Made by a program: the position numbers and the translations under genes. Positions 16,623 through 25,284 of a stretch of 64,000 nucleotides of DNA are shown one piece after another; position 1 is the first letter of the stretch, and every line of letters begins with the position of its first letter. The stretch is from Daejeonia sp002484105 (lineage in GTDB: Bacteria; Bacteroidota; Bacteroidia; Flavobacteriales; Weeksellaceae). The stretch spans positions 3,038,001 through 3,102,000 of the forward strand of contig NZ_CP195105.1 in NCBI RefSeq assembly GCF_051175565.1. The letters are read 5' to 3'. The notes under the pieces were generated by a model, which was given only the letters and a program-made list of their open reading frames with translations, searched no databases and was not told the DNA's origin.

Positions 16623-17726
16623 TTATTTTTTAGGAGAACAGCCGGCCATGGTAGTTATTTTCACAGCTTCTGTCGGAGGTAGATTTTTGTTACGTTCTAC
16701 CAGACTTTCAATCATGTTCTGAGCCGTTTTGCGGTATATCTCTGCAATTGCAGAACCTTCCTGCAATGCTGCGGGCCTGCCCACGTCTCCGGCTTCACGG
16801 ATACTCTGTATCAGCGGAATTTCACCCAGAACCGGAATTCCCAGATCTTCTGCAAGATACTGTGCGCCTTGTTTTCCGAAAATGTAGTATTTGTTGTCCG
16901 GCAGTTCTTCGGGGGTAAAGTAGGCCATATTTTCAATAAGGCCCAATACCGGAATGTTGATACTTTCCATGGTGAACATCCCGATTCCTTTTCTGACGTC
17001 TGCAAGAGCCACATGCTGCGGGGTAGAAACGATCACAGCACCTGTAACCGGAACTTCCTGGATGATGGAGAGATGAATATCGCCCGTTCCTGGAGGAAGA
17101 TCAATGAGAAGAAAATCCAATTCGCCCCAGTATGCATCCCTCAGCAATTGCTGCAAGGCTTTGGAAGCCATTGGCCCGCGCCATACGACCGCTTGGTTGG
17201 CGCCGGAAAAATATCCGATAGAGAGCATTTTGATGCCGTAATTTTCAATGGGTTTCATCAGACTTTTTCCGTTTACGTCAACGGAGATCGGTTTCTGCCC
17301 TTCTGTATCCAGCATGGTAGGCACAGAGGGACCGTAAATATCTGCATCCAGCAGTCCTACTTTGAAGCCCATTTCTGCAAGTGTCACTGCGAGATTCGCG
17401 GCAACGGTAGATTTTCCTACGCCTCCTTTCCCGGAAGCTATAGCGATGATATTTTTGATACCCGGAATTTCTTTCCCTTTAATCTGGTTTTGCTGAACTT
17501 CGGAAGGCTCGGGAGAAACAATTTTCAGTTTCAGATTTATTTTTTCGCCGAATTCTGAAGCAAAGGCCTGCTTCATGGCGACTTCCAGTTTCTTTTTTTC
17601 GTGCATGGCTGGCGAATGTGCCGTCATGTCAATATAGACATCATCGCCCATAATCTGCAGATTGTTCACCAGATCATCTACTTCTATTTCTTTCAGGAAG
17701 TCCTGTACTTTTGCTTTTGTCAACAT
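16623..17726 (-). CDS. Mrp/NBP35-family Fe-S cluster carrier ATPase (ApbC)
   Basis: The 367-residue protein has an N-terminal MIP18/DUF59 domain (about residues 1-75) and a C-terminal ParA-like ATPase with the deviant Walker A GKGGVGKST (99-107), the Walker B region FLLIDLPPGTGD, and the family segment RGPMASKALQQLL. Mrp proteins carry or transfer Fe-S clusters in the cytosol in an ATP-dependent way. The usual CxxC of the ATPase domain is not obvious; a single cysteine is present near the C-terminal end (AGCSPKK). A -7 element lies just upstream. Confidence 0.92.
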   Translation of the reverse strand: MLTKAKVQDFLKEIEVDDLVNNLQIMGDDVYIDMTAHSPAMHEKKKLEVAMKQAFASEFGEKINLKLKIVSPEPSEVQQNQIKGKEIPGIKNIIAIASGKGGVGKSTVAANLAVTLAEMGFKVGLLDADIYGPSVPTMLDTEGQKPISVDVNGKSLMKPIENYGIKMLSIGYFSGANQAVVWRGPMASKALQQLLRDAYWGELDFLLIDLPPGTGDIHLSIIQEVPVTGAVIVSTPQHVALADVRKGIGMFTMESINIPVLGLIENMAYFTPEELPDNKYYIFGKQGAQYLAEDLGIPVLGEIPLIQSIREAGDVGRPAALQEGSAIAEIYRKTAQNMIESLVERNKNLPPTEAVKITTMAGCSPKK

Positions 17727-17750
17727 GCTAATTCTGTTAAAATATCCTTA

Positions 17751-17758
17751 CAAAAATA
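17751..17758 (-). promoter_or_regulatory. -7 element TATTTTTG before the mrp gene
   Basis: An exact TAnnTTTG octamer on the minus strand, about 24 bases upstream of the ATG. Confidence 0.45.
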
Positions 17759-17842
17759 CGGATATTTTTCTGCATGCAGAGAACGGGAAGGGTCGGTTTT
17801 GGCTATTAAGATCATACAGAAAAGCCATGTAGACAGAAAACT

Positions 17843-19411
17843 TCAGGATGTCTTTTTTTTACGGATCAGCCAGAGCCCTGCGAAGGTCAGCAGTCCGTTC
17901 AGAATAATGAGTTCTACCCCGATTCTGTAATCCGTATATCTGGTGACGATTTCGTTGACGATATATGTGAGCACCGGCGCAAGAATTGTAACCGCCAGAA
18001 TGCTGTATTTTCTTTCGATTTTATACTTTGTCAGAATTCCGAAGGCAAAAAGTCCGAGAAGAGGTCCGTAGGTATATCCTGCCACTTCCATAATCAGATA
18101 GACAATAGATTTGTCATTAATGGCTTTGAAAATCATAATCAGTATAAAAAAGAGGACAGCAAACACCAGATGAACTTTCATGCGGAGTGATTTTTTCTGT
18201 TTTTCTGTGCGGGTTTTGTCTTCATTCAGATTCAGAAGATCTACGCAGTAAGAACTGGTCACTGCCGTCAGTGCACCATCTGCCGAAGGGAAAAGTGCCG
18301 ATACCAGACCAATGATAAAAATCACGGAAAGTGCCATCGGAAAATGTCCCTGCAGCGACATCGCCGGGAAAAGGTCGTCCCCCATAATATTCTGTATCTG
18401 TCCGCCCGCTTCTTTAAATCCGAAAACATTCTTTATGGTTTCCGCTCCATTGACGACTTCGCTGACCTGACTGTAGACGGCACCGTTTTTCATTGCAAAA
18501 AGATAAAGAAGGCCTCCAAGAAACAGAAATGCAAGATTCACAAAAAGAAGTGTGAAGGCAAATGTGAGCATATTTTTTTTGGAATTCTTCAGGTTGTCCA
18601 CCGAAATATTTTTCTGCATCATTTCCTGGTCCAGCCCCGTCATTGCAATGGTGATAAACATACCGCCGAGCAGTGTTTTGAGGAAATACGTTTTGGAATT
18701 GACATCCGTATTTATCAAATGGGTATATTGCTTGTGTTCGAGAATGGTATATGCTTCACCAAACGAAAGATTCAGATGAGAGAGGATATAGACAATGCAT
18801 GCCACCAGACTGAGGATCATAAAAGTAGTCTGCAAAGTATCGGTGATGACAATGGTTTTGACACCGCCTTCAAAGGTATACAGAAGGATCATCAGCAAAA
18901 GAATCAGGGACGTAAGCCAGAACGGAACGCCCAACTGCCCCAGAAGGAAAATCTGCAGAATATTGACCACCAGATACAGCCTTGCCGTAGCACCAATAGC
19001 TCTGGAAACAATGAAAAATACAGAACCGATCTTATGTGCCTCTACATTGAAGCGGTTGCCAAGATACGTATAAATGGAGGTCAGATTCATCCGGTAATAC
19101 AATGGCAGCAACACACCGGCAACAATAAAATATCCAAGGAAAAAACCGATCACCATCATGTAGTATTCAAACCCGCCGAATGGATATTCTCCACCTGTCA
19201 TTTTTCCTACGGTTCCCGGCACGGAAATAAACGTCACCCCGCTAAGGCTGGTGCCAATCATTCCGAAGGCCACGAGCCACCATTTGCTTTTTTTGTTTCC
19301 GATAAAAAACGACTGGTTGTCGGAATTTCGGCCTGTAAAATACGAAATAACCAGAAGACCAATGAAATATACCAATACGAAAAGAAGGAGAAGAGTTCCT
19401 GAATTCATCAT
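17843..19411 (-). CDS. Sodium:solute symporter family protein
   Basis: The 522-residue protein has about 13 membrane helices and the SSS-family layout, with signature stretches such as FTGRNSDNQSFFIGNKKSKWW in the first loop, GTSLSGVTFISVPG in the second helix region, and GLVSALFPSADGALTAVTSSY in the later sodium-site region. It uses the sodium gradient to import an organic solute across the inner membrane; the solute cannot be read from the sequence. It is a single gene with its own -7 element and no visible linked catabolic gene. Confidence 0.9.
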   Translation of the reverse strand: MMNSGTLLLLFVLVYFIGLLVISYFTGRNSDNQSFFIGNKKSKWWLVAFGMIGTSLSGVTFISVPGTVGKMTGGEYPFGGFEYYMMVIGFFLGYFIVAGVLLPLYYRMNLTSIYTYLGNRFNVEAHKIGSVFFIVSRAIGATARLYLVVNILQIFLLGQLGVPFWLTSLILLLMILLYTFEGGVKTIVITDTLQTTFMILSLVACIVYILSHLNLSFGEAYTILEHKQYTHLINTDVNSKTYFLKTLLGGMFITIAMTGLDQEMMQKNISVDNLKNSKKNMLTFAFTLLFVNLAFLFLGGLLYLFAMKNGAVYSQVSEVVNGAETIKNVFGFKEAGGQIQNIMGDDLFPAMSLQGHFPMALSVIFIIGLVSALFPSADGALTAVTSSYCVDLLNLNEDKTRTEKQKKSLRMKVHLVFAVLFFILIMIFKAINDKSIVYLIMEVAGYTYGPLLGLFAFGILTKYKIERKYSILAVTILAPVLTYIVNEIVTRYTDYRIGVELIILNGLLTFAGLWLIRKKKTS

Positions 19412-19428
19412 ACACTGCTATAAAAACA

Positions 19429-19436
19429 CAAATATA
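19429..19436 (-). promoter_or_regulatory. -7 element TATATTTG before the symporter gene
   Basis: An exact TAnnTTTG octamer on the minus strand, about 18 bases upstream of the start codon. Confidence 0.45.
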
Positions 19437-19468
19437 CTTTATTCCAAAAACAGGACAAGTGAAAAAGG

Positions 19469-20869
19469 CTATTTTTCGGCCGTCATATTTTCGCCATCCA
19501 AAATATGAAGCCTTCGGAATACAATACTCGAAACCACCGTCAACACGCCCATCACAAGAAATGTATAGCGGAAAGCATTATGAATATCACCATGAATCAG
19601 CCTGGTATTATGCTGGAAAGCATTGAGAATAACCAGTCCAAAGGCAATTCCGAAACCTATGGCGAGCTGCTGGTTGACGGACAAAAGCGAATTCCCGCTG
19701 CTCTCCTGAAACCGCCGCAAATCTGCAATGGAAATGGTATTCATCGCTGTAAACTGAATCGAATTGAAAAAACCCATCACCGTCAGTATCGGCACAAACC
19801 AATAGATAGAACTGTGTATGCCTGGAATAGCCAGCATACAGATCAGCAGACCGATGACGATGGTATTGACCATCAGAGTACGTTTATATCCGAATTTATC
19901 CAGAATTTTGATCACTGCAGACTTCCCGAACATTGCCGTAAGAGCCATAGGAGCCACAATCCATCCCGATACCACAGCAGTCTGTCCGTATGCTACCTGA
20001 ATCATCAATGGCAAAAGAAGAGGAATGGAGCTGATTCCAAGTCTTGTTGCCAGATTTCCCAGAATACCGACACGGAATGTGCGCACCTGAAAAAGATTCA
20101 ACGGGAATATGGGATGCTCTGCCTTTCGGGCATGCTTATAATAAAAATACAGCATCAGAAATCCAAAAATAAAGACCAGGAGCGTAGGCGTTGTCACCTT
20201 TCCGTTTCCGAACATTTCCAGTGACACAGACAGAAAAAGTGAAGCACTTGCAAAAATGAGAAACCCCTTCAAATCAAAATCAATAAATTCGGACTTGATA
20301 TCCGGCATATTCTTAAAACTGAGCACAATACCCAGCAGGCCAATCGGAATATTGATGAGAAAAATCCAGTGCCAGGAAAGATAATCCACCAGATAACCAC
20401 CGACCAGCGGGCCGAACACCGGGCCTATCAATGCAGGAATAATCGCATAATTCATCGCACGTACAATCTCATTTTTGTCAAAAACTTTAATGAGCGCCAG
20501 TTTCCCGACAGGTGTCATCAGACTGCCACCCAATCCCTGTACCACACGTGAAATAACCAGATGTGTAAGCGTCTGAGAAAGCGCACACATCAGCGACCCT
20601 ATGATAAAAAACAGAAGTGCAGCCATAAAGACCTTTTTGGTACCAAATTTATCCGCCAGAAATCCGCTCACAGGCATGAAAATCGCCAGCGTGAGGACGT
20701 AGCTGACAATGGCATTCTGCATCTCCAGCGGCGACTCGTTGAGGTCTCTTGCAATGGAAGGTAGCGAGGTATTGAGAATCGTAGAATCCAGCATCTGCAT
20801 AAATATGGCAGTTGCCAGGATCAGAGGGAGCATTTTCTTTACAGAAGGACTGACCTGAATTTTATCCAT
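19469..20869 (-). CDS. MFS drug-efflux transporter, DHA2 (EmrB/QacA) family
   Basis: The 466-residue protein has about 14 predicted helices. Family motifs include LDSTILNTSLPSIA at the start (DHA2 motif D1), a GFLADKFGTKKVF motif A between helices 2 and 3, RVVQGLGGSLMTPVG, and the antiporter motif C region GPVFGPLVGGYL. It should export a hydrophobic compound using the proton gradient. It starts only nine bases after the stop of the FAD oxidoreductase gene and is transcribed with it. No MarR or TetR regulator and no EmrA-type adaptor is adjacent, so its substrate is open. Confidence 0.88.
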   Translation of the reverse strand: MDKIQVSPSVKKMLPLILATAIFMQMLDSTILNTSLPSIARDLNESPLEMQNAIVSYVLTLAIFMPVSGFLADKFGTKKVFMAALLFFIIGSLMCALSQTLTHLVISRVVQGLGGSLMTPVGKLALIKVFDKNEIVRAMNYAIIPALIGPVFGPLVGGYLVDYLSWHWIFLINIPIGLLGIVLSFKNMPDIKSEFIDFDLKGFLIFASASLFLSVSLEMFGNGKVTTPTLLVFIFGFLMLYFYYKHARKAEHPIFPLNLFQVRTFRVGILGNLATRLGISSIPLLLPLMIQVAYGQTAVVSGWIVAPMALTAMFGKSAVIKILDKFGYKRTLMVNTIVIGLLICMLAIPGIHSSIYWFVPILTVMGFFNSIQFTAMNTISIADLRRFQESSGNSLLSVNQQLAIGFGIAFGLVILNAFQHNTRLIHGDIHNAFRYTFLVMGVLTVVSSIVFRRLHILDGENMTAEK

Positions 20870-20878
20870 TAGACAAAT

Positions 20879-21910
20879 TTAGTAAAATCTGTCCAAACAG
20901 ACTTCGGTAGGCAAAGGCGTATTGTACTGACAAAAATCAAACAGAATATCTGAATAAGCCGCTGCATTGAGTAGCCCGCGGGTTCCAAGTCCATTGAAAA
21001 CAAAGAGTTCAGGAAAATCTTCATGCCGGCCGAGAATGGGCTTTCTGTCCGGCATCGTTGGCCGGAAAGCACATACTTTTTCCTGAATCCTGAAGTGGGC
21101 AGGAATAATTTCGGCAAGCCCGTTTTCCAGTTGTTCTATAGCATTTTCATCAATCTCTTCCGCTGTATTTCCACGGTCATACGTGCCTCCGTAGTAAAAA
21201 CTTCCATTCTCGTAAGGGAAAAGGAAATGCTTTTTTTTGAAGGTTTCATAACGGTGATAGCCTTCTGCAAAAACACTGATATGGTGACCTTTGTTCGGAA
21301 TTATGGGAATATTTCTGAAAAAGGGATTTTCGCGAACAGAAATACCTTCTGCAAAAACGATATTGGTATAATGGACATCGCGGTAAACCGTATTCATCGG
21401 GGACAGCAGAGAATAATCGAATTTTTCCGAAACCAGTTGTCCCTGCGACATAAGAAAATCCGTCACCGTCTTAAAAAAAAGCGGGACATCCACCCGGAAA
21501 GATCTTAATACCCTTCCGCAGCCGTAAGGATTCTCTATGTCAGGAAAAACCTCAAATTCAGGAGCGAGAAAAGGCTGCAGCTCTTCCCGGAACATTTTCT
21601 TCAGCCAGGTGTCTTTTTCCTTATCATCATGGAAGATGCGGTGTACCGGCTCGTCCACAAGGGTGTCAACAGTGGTAAACGCTGCCCAATCCCCAAGTTT
21701 TTCACGAAGTTTTTTCAGCTGCGCAAATGCCTCCGGAAAGGTCGTGAACTTTTTCAGGATGACGGGATTTACCATTCCTGCAGAAATGCGTGATGCGCCC
21801 TTTTTACCATCTGAAAAAACATAAAAGGACTGGTTATTCCTGAGCAGTTCGAGAGCGAAAAACATTGCTGCAAAACCATCGCCGACAATGATATAATCTA
21901 CATGTTTCAT
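20879..21910 (-). CDS. FAD-dependent oxidoreductase, DadA/glycine-oxidase type
   Basis: I place the start at the ATG at 21910 (MKHVDYIIVGDGFAA), giving 343 residues; the longer open frame runs back into the gldN terminator. The N-terminal dinucleotide-binding fold reads VGDGFAAMFFALEL, a GxGxxx(A/G) variant with an aspartate in place of the usual second-position residue. Later blocks KGHHISVFAEG, YYGGTYD, RPTMPDRKPILGRH and FVFNGLGTRGLL fit the DAO-type fold that oxidises amines or amino acids. The substrate is not known; MnmC-like C-domain oxidoreductases are a close alternative. It precedes the MFS transporter gene in one unit. Confidence 0.8.
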   Translation of the reverse strand: MKHVDYIIVGDGFAAMFFALELLRNNQSFYVFSDGKKGASRISAGMVNPVILKKFTTFPEAFAQLKKLREKLGDWAAFTTVDTLVDEPVHRIFHDDKEKDTWLKKMFREELQPFLAPEFEVFPDIENPYGCGRVLRSFRVDVPLFFKTVTDFLMSQGQLVSEKFDYSLLSPMNTVYRDVHYTNIVFAEGISVRENPFFRNIPIIPNKGHHISVFAEGYHRYETFKKKHFLFPYENGSFYYGGTYDRGNTAEEIDENAIEQLENGLAEIIPAHFRIQEKVCAFRPTMPDRKPILGRHEDFPELFVFNGLGTRGLLNAAAYSDILFDFCQYNTPLPTEVCLDRFY

Positions 21911-21913
21911 TAT

Positions 21914-21946
21914 AAAAAAAACCTGAGCAAAAATACTCAGGTTTTT
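21914..21946 (-). terminator. Terminator of the gldKLMN operon
   Basis: On the minus strand AAACCTGAG pairs with CTCAGGTTT, followed by a run of about eight T residues. It lies between the gldN stop and the FAD oxidoreductase start. Confidence 0.85.
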
Positions 21947-21965
21947 ATGGATTTGAAAGTTAATT

Positions 21966-22901
21966 CTAATAATTCCACATATCATTTTCCATCAGCAGAA
22001 TCTGGTCTTTGATTCTTTCACTTTCCTCCAGTTGCTCGTCTGCATCATTGGGAATATAATCCTTAATCACGCCGTTCCCAAGTCCGCTTTCGGATTTGTA
22101 GATGACGGAAGAGAAGCGTCTTGCATTCAGGATATCATCAAAAGTGATGTCAGAAGAAAGATTGCTGCTGTTGAATACAACAGAATTGGCCAGCACTTCT
22201 CTCGCATTCGGATACCATATCCAGAACAGGTCGATATAGTCGTTGGCACCGGCAAGCGGCATGCCGTCCGGACCCGTCTGCCCCATCATCGTAGGATCCT
22301 GTCCCATGGCGCAGATACCGAGAAGTCTGTATTTCATCTGTCCGTCCCGGCGGTCTATATACCACATACCTTTGATTTTGATGAGTTTCACATTCTCGGT
22401 TTTCACTTCGTATGTGTTCATATACTCCTTCTTCTGTTCGTCTGTAAGAGGCTTGCCTTGTTCGGCAATTTTGTCTACACCGGCATCAGAAAGAGATTCG
22501 TATACCACTCTGTTTTTGATATCATCAGGCGAAATCCGCGTGGTAAACATTTCGTCATCATATACTTCCGTAATTTTCCCAGCCATAATGGCATCAAAAA
22601 GAATCTGGAACAATGACTTGTTCTGGGTTACAAGGCCGTCGGTATTGTGATAAATAGGCTGGTTGATTCTGTCGTTGAGATCGATTACTTCCCATACCAC
22701 CATACTTTTCAGTACGTCTTTTTCATCGATATAGCCATATTTAAGCGGCTCTATCTTGGTGGAAACAACCGAATCGCCAACTTTTTTCTGGTTTTCTTCT
22801 CTCATTTTTCTGAATTCTTCCGGAGAAGATGCGTTCAGAACCGATTGCGAGAATGCAAAACCTGAAACCAAAATCAAAAAGCTGCTGACTATTTTTTTCA
22901 T
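21966..22901 (-). CDS. gldN: Gliding motility / type IX secretion protein GldN
   Basis: The 311-residue protein has a signal peptide (MKK, cleavage near AFSQS) and the GldN layout: an N-terminal charged region, then DVLKSMVVWEVIDLNDRIN, and IKGMWYIDRRDGQMKYRLLGI with the conserved aromatic and acidic residues. GldN (PorN) is a periplasmic component that binds GldM and joins GldK in the ring beneath the outer membrane. It is the last gene of the operon and is followed by a terminator. Homology to PorN of Porphyromonas is expected from the family; I have not aligned it. Confidence 0.93.
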   Translation of the reverse strand: MKKIVSSFLILVSGFAFSQSVLNASSPEEFRKMREENQKKVGDSVVSTKIEPLKYGYIDEKDVLKSMVVWEVIDLNDRINQPIYHNTDGLVTQNKSLFQILFDAIMAGKITEVYDDEMFTTRISPDDIKNRVVYESLSDAGVDKIAEQGKPLTDEQKKEYMNTYEVKTENVKLIKIKGMWYIDRRDGQMKYRLLGICAMGQDPTMMGQTGPDGMPLAGANDYIDLFWIWYPNAREVLANSVVFNSSNLSSDITFDDILNARRFSSVIYKSESGLGNGVIKDYIPNDADEQLEESERIKDQILLMENDMWNY

Positions 22902-22937
22902 TGTATTAACTCTTCTAAATGATATGTTATAACGTAA

Positions 22938-24509
22938 TTACTGTACATTTATTACAACCGGCGGTATTTTCTTGAGTGGCTGGCTACCAATTCCGGAAGC
23001 TGTTGCTGTAATGTTGAAGACATAACAGATATCGCCACTTCTAAGGTTCTTAACCAGTGGTGCAACCGAAGCCAGTGAGTTTCCGCTGACGGAGATCGGT
23101 GCTCTTCCCGGAATCTTGAACATAAAACTGTTCACGGTAAAACTTACTGGGAAGTCGAAATCCGGCATAGCAACGGCAACGTGCTGATTCGGGATTGCAG
23201 AGGCCGGCATTGACGTTACGTTCTCGCCTCTGATTTGTCCTTCAGGACGTGGGACATTCTTGATCCTATAGGTAAATTTCTGTGAAATCACCTGTCCTTT
23301 CGGCCCTTTTCCGGAGATGGTCAGCACGACACTTGTACCGGCACCCGGTGTAACATTCCATCGGCCACCGCCCACTTTAGAAACAGAAGCTCCTGCGGCA
23401 GAAAGTGTTGTCTGGCTGTTGTCGGCACCAAGAATAGATCCGGAAACGGGGTTTGCAAGACCTCTGTAAAGTACATTCATCTTGTCTGCAGACAGAAGTG
23501 CACCACTCTCGAAAGCGACTTCTTTTGCACCCGCGATAACGCGGTAAGTATGATTAAACGGAAGAGCGATTTCTTTTCCGTTGGCATCTTTAAAGCTGAT
23601 ATTTCCACCAAAGTTGAAGTTGTCTCCCACGGTAGAAGTACTCAGAGATTTGAAGCCCTGTCCGTTTTCTACACGGTCTACATTCGAAATGCTGAGTCCC
23701 GGTACGCTGCTTGCATAATTTCCAATCACGACTTTAGCAACAGCGGGCTCGCCCTGGATTACTACATCCGGAGCAGAAACAATAGCTTCAAAGGCATTAA
23801 ATTTAATGTCGGCATCCACTTTTTCCTGCAGCATATTTGCAAGAGCATCCGACTCGATGTTGCGGGCTTCAGTCTGGATCACTTCTACATTTGCAAGTGC
23901 GGCTACGAGTGGCTGATTATAGAATTTACCAACGAGCCACTTCTTTTTGGTTTTCTTTCCGGTATTTTCGGTAATCAGGGACTTTTGGGCACGGCTCACT
24001 ACTTGTTTCATCTGCGGCATATTCCCAAAATTGGCAACAATATATTCGCGCAATCCGTTGATTTTACCTACAATATCCTGAGCAGCTTTGGTGGGTTTTC
24101 CTTCATTAGCATCCGTAAAGAAATAATGCGTGGAAGCATCGGTATTGTTCAGTGCATTGAAATTGAAGTCATCTCCTTCACCGCGGGTTTCCATACCGGC
24201 AAACTTTGTCATGGACGTTTTGGCATTATCCAGCGATCCTACGAGATCATCTACCTGAGATTTCAACTTCAGGTACTGCTGATACGCCGGTCCGAAAGAT
24301 TCGGGCGAGCTCAATGATTTCTGATACAATGTCTGTTCGAAGATCTTATTCTTATCCTGGGTAAGAAGACGTGTTTCTTCCAGGGAATCTTTTGTGTCAT
24401 TATAAGACCGGATAATCTCCTGATCGATCTGCATCGCAAGCATCGCGATGAAAACCAGATACATCAGGTTGATCATCTTCTGACGTGGTGTCTCTTTTCC
24501 TCCTGCCAT
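22938..24509 (-). CDS. gldM: Gliding motility / type IX secretion motor protein GldM
   Basis: The 523-residue protein has a short cytoplasmic start (MAGGKETPRQKM), one membrane helix (about residues 13-28) and a long periplasmic part of four domains, rich in beta strands after residue 220. With GldL it forms the proton-driven rotary motor of the type IX system; the periplasmic shaft reaches the GldK/GldN ring. The N-terminal motif TPRQKMINLMYLVFIAMLAMQ is characteristic. It lies 36 bases upstream of gldN and 52 bases downstream of gldL, and its length is close to the family norm (about 515). Confidence 0.95.
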   Translation of the reverse strand: MAGGKETPRQKMINLMYLVFIAMLAMQIDQEIIRSYNDTKDSLEETRLLTQDKNKIFEQTLYQKSLSSPESFGPAYQQYLKLKSQVDDLVGSLDNAKTSMTKFAGMETRGEGDDFNFNALNNTDASTHYFFTDANEGKPTKAAQDIVGKINGLREYIVANFGNMPQMKQVVSRAQKSLITENTGKKTKKKWLVGKFYNQPLVAALANVEVIQTEARNIESDALANMLQEKVDADIKFNAFEAIVSAPDVVIQGEPAVAKVVIGNYASSVPGLSISNVDRVENGQGFKSLSTSTVGDNFNFGGNISFKDANGKEIALPFNHTYRVIAGAKEVAFESGALLSADKMNVLYRGLANPVSGSILGADNSQTTLSAAGASVSKVGGGRWNVTPGAGTSVVLTISGKGPKGQVISQKFTYRIKNVPRPEGQIRGENVTSMPASAIPNQHVAVAMPDFDFPVSFTVNSFMFKIPGRAPISVSGNSLASVAPLVKNLRSGDICYVFNITATASGIGSQPLKKIPPVVINVQ

Positions 24510-24561
24510 TTAATAGATTTTTAATTAATAACTCAGTACATTAAATATTAAATGAAAAGGC

Positions 24562-25254
24562 TTAGGATTTCATAGCATTCAGCATTCCGCCATATACTCG
24601 GTTCAGATTGTTCAGGTTAGAAGTAAGGCCTTCCAGTTCTGAATTGAATTTTTCTGACTGCTGTGCAGATTTCTGAAGGTCTTGAACATATTTTGAATGA
24701 TAGTCTGAAGCGGCTTTACCGTTTTCCAGCTGGAGCGCATACAGTGCATTCATGCTTTCAAGATGTGCAGCTGCTTTATTCAGTTCGTCATTGTATTTGT
24801 GTGTGGAGGCAGATACATCAACGGTCTGGTTGATCTGGTCTACAGAAGACGAAAATTTTTCGATTCCACTTTTGAGTCTTTCAAAAAGACTGACGTCGAG
24901 TTTGGCATCTTCCAGCATTTTGTCCAGTTTGTCTGAAAGGGAAGTTTCCAGTTCCTGAACCTCTGCAACCTGCAGTGCACCGCCTGTTACATGTCTCGGA
25001 TTCGGGTTGGCATTTTTGTCAAGAAGTTCGGGATAGACATTTTCCCATGCGTAGCTCTCTTCAGCTCTCGGTGGGTTGAATGCATAAATGGTAAAGATGA
25101 TGGCCTCTGTAATCAGACCTGCTCCCAGAATCCAGTTGGGGTTTACTGCACCTCCAAAAGTTGTATGAGTCATTTTGAAAAATGCTCCAAGGATAACGAT
25201 AGCCGCCCCCATGGAATAAACAAAATTAAGTCTCGCCTCTTTAGTCTTAAACAT
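24562..25254 (-). CDS. gldL: Gliding motility / type IX secretion motor protein GldL
   Basis: The 230-residue protein has two membrane helices (about residues 12-28 and 41-60) and a long cytoplasmic coiled-coil-rich tail. Lys27 in the first helix and Glu50 in the second fall where the family has its proton-pathway residues (Lys27/Glu49 in F. johnsoniae). The loop with TTFGGAVNPNWILGAGLITEA is also typical. GldL forms the pentameric stator around two GldM chains in the inner membrane. Everything expected is intact. Confidence 0.95.
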   Translation of the reverse strand: MFKTKEARLNFVYSMGAAIVILGAFFKMTHTTFGGAVNPNWILGAGLITEAIIFTIYAFNPPRAEESYAWENVYPELLDKNANPNPRHVTGGALQVAEVQELETSLSDKLDKMLEDAKLDVSLFERLKSGIEKFSSSVDQINQTVDVSASTHKYNDELNKAAAHLESMNALYALQLENGKAASDYHSKYVQDLQKSAQQSEKFNSELEGLTSNLNNLNRVYGGMLNAMKS

Positions 25255-25284
25255 GTTCTTTGAATTTTTTAATAGTTAAATAAT

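Noticed and set aside
18344..19402. A 352-codon open frame opposite the sodium:solute symporter
   Set aside because: It is rich in His, Lys and Gln with no hydrophobic core, as expected from the reverse complement of a membrane protein gene; the symporter frame is clear.
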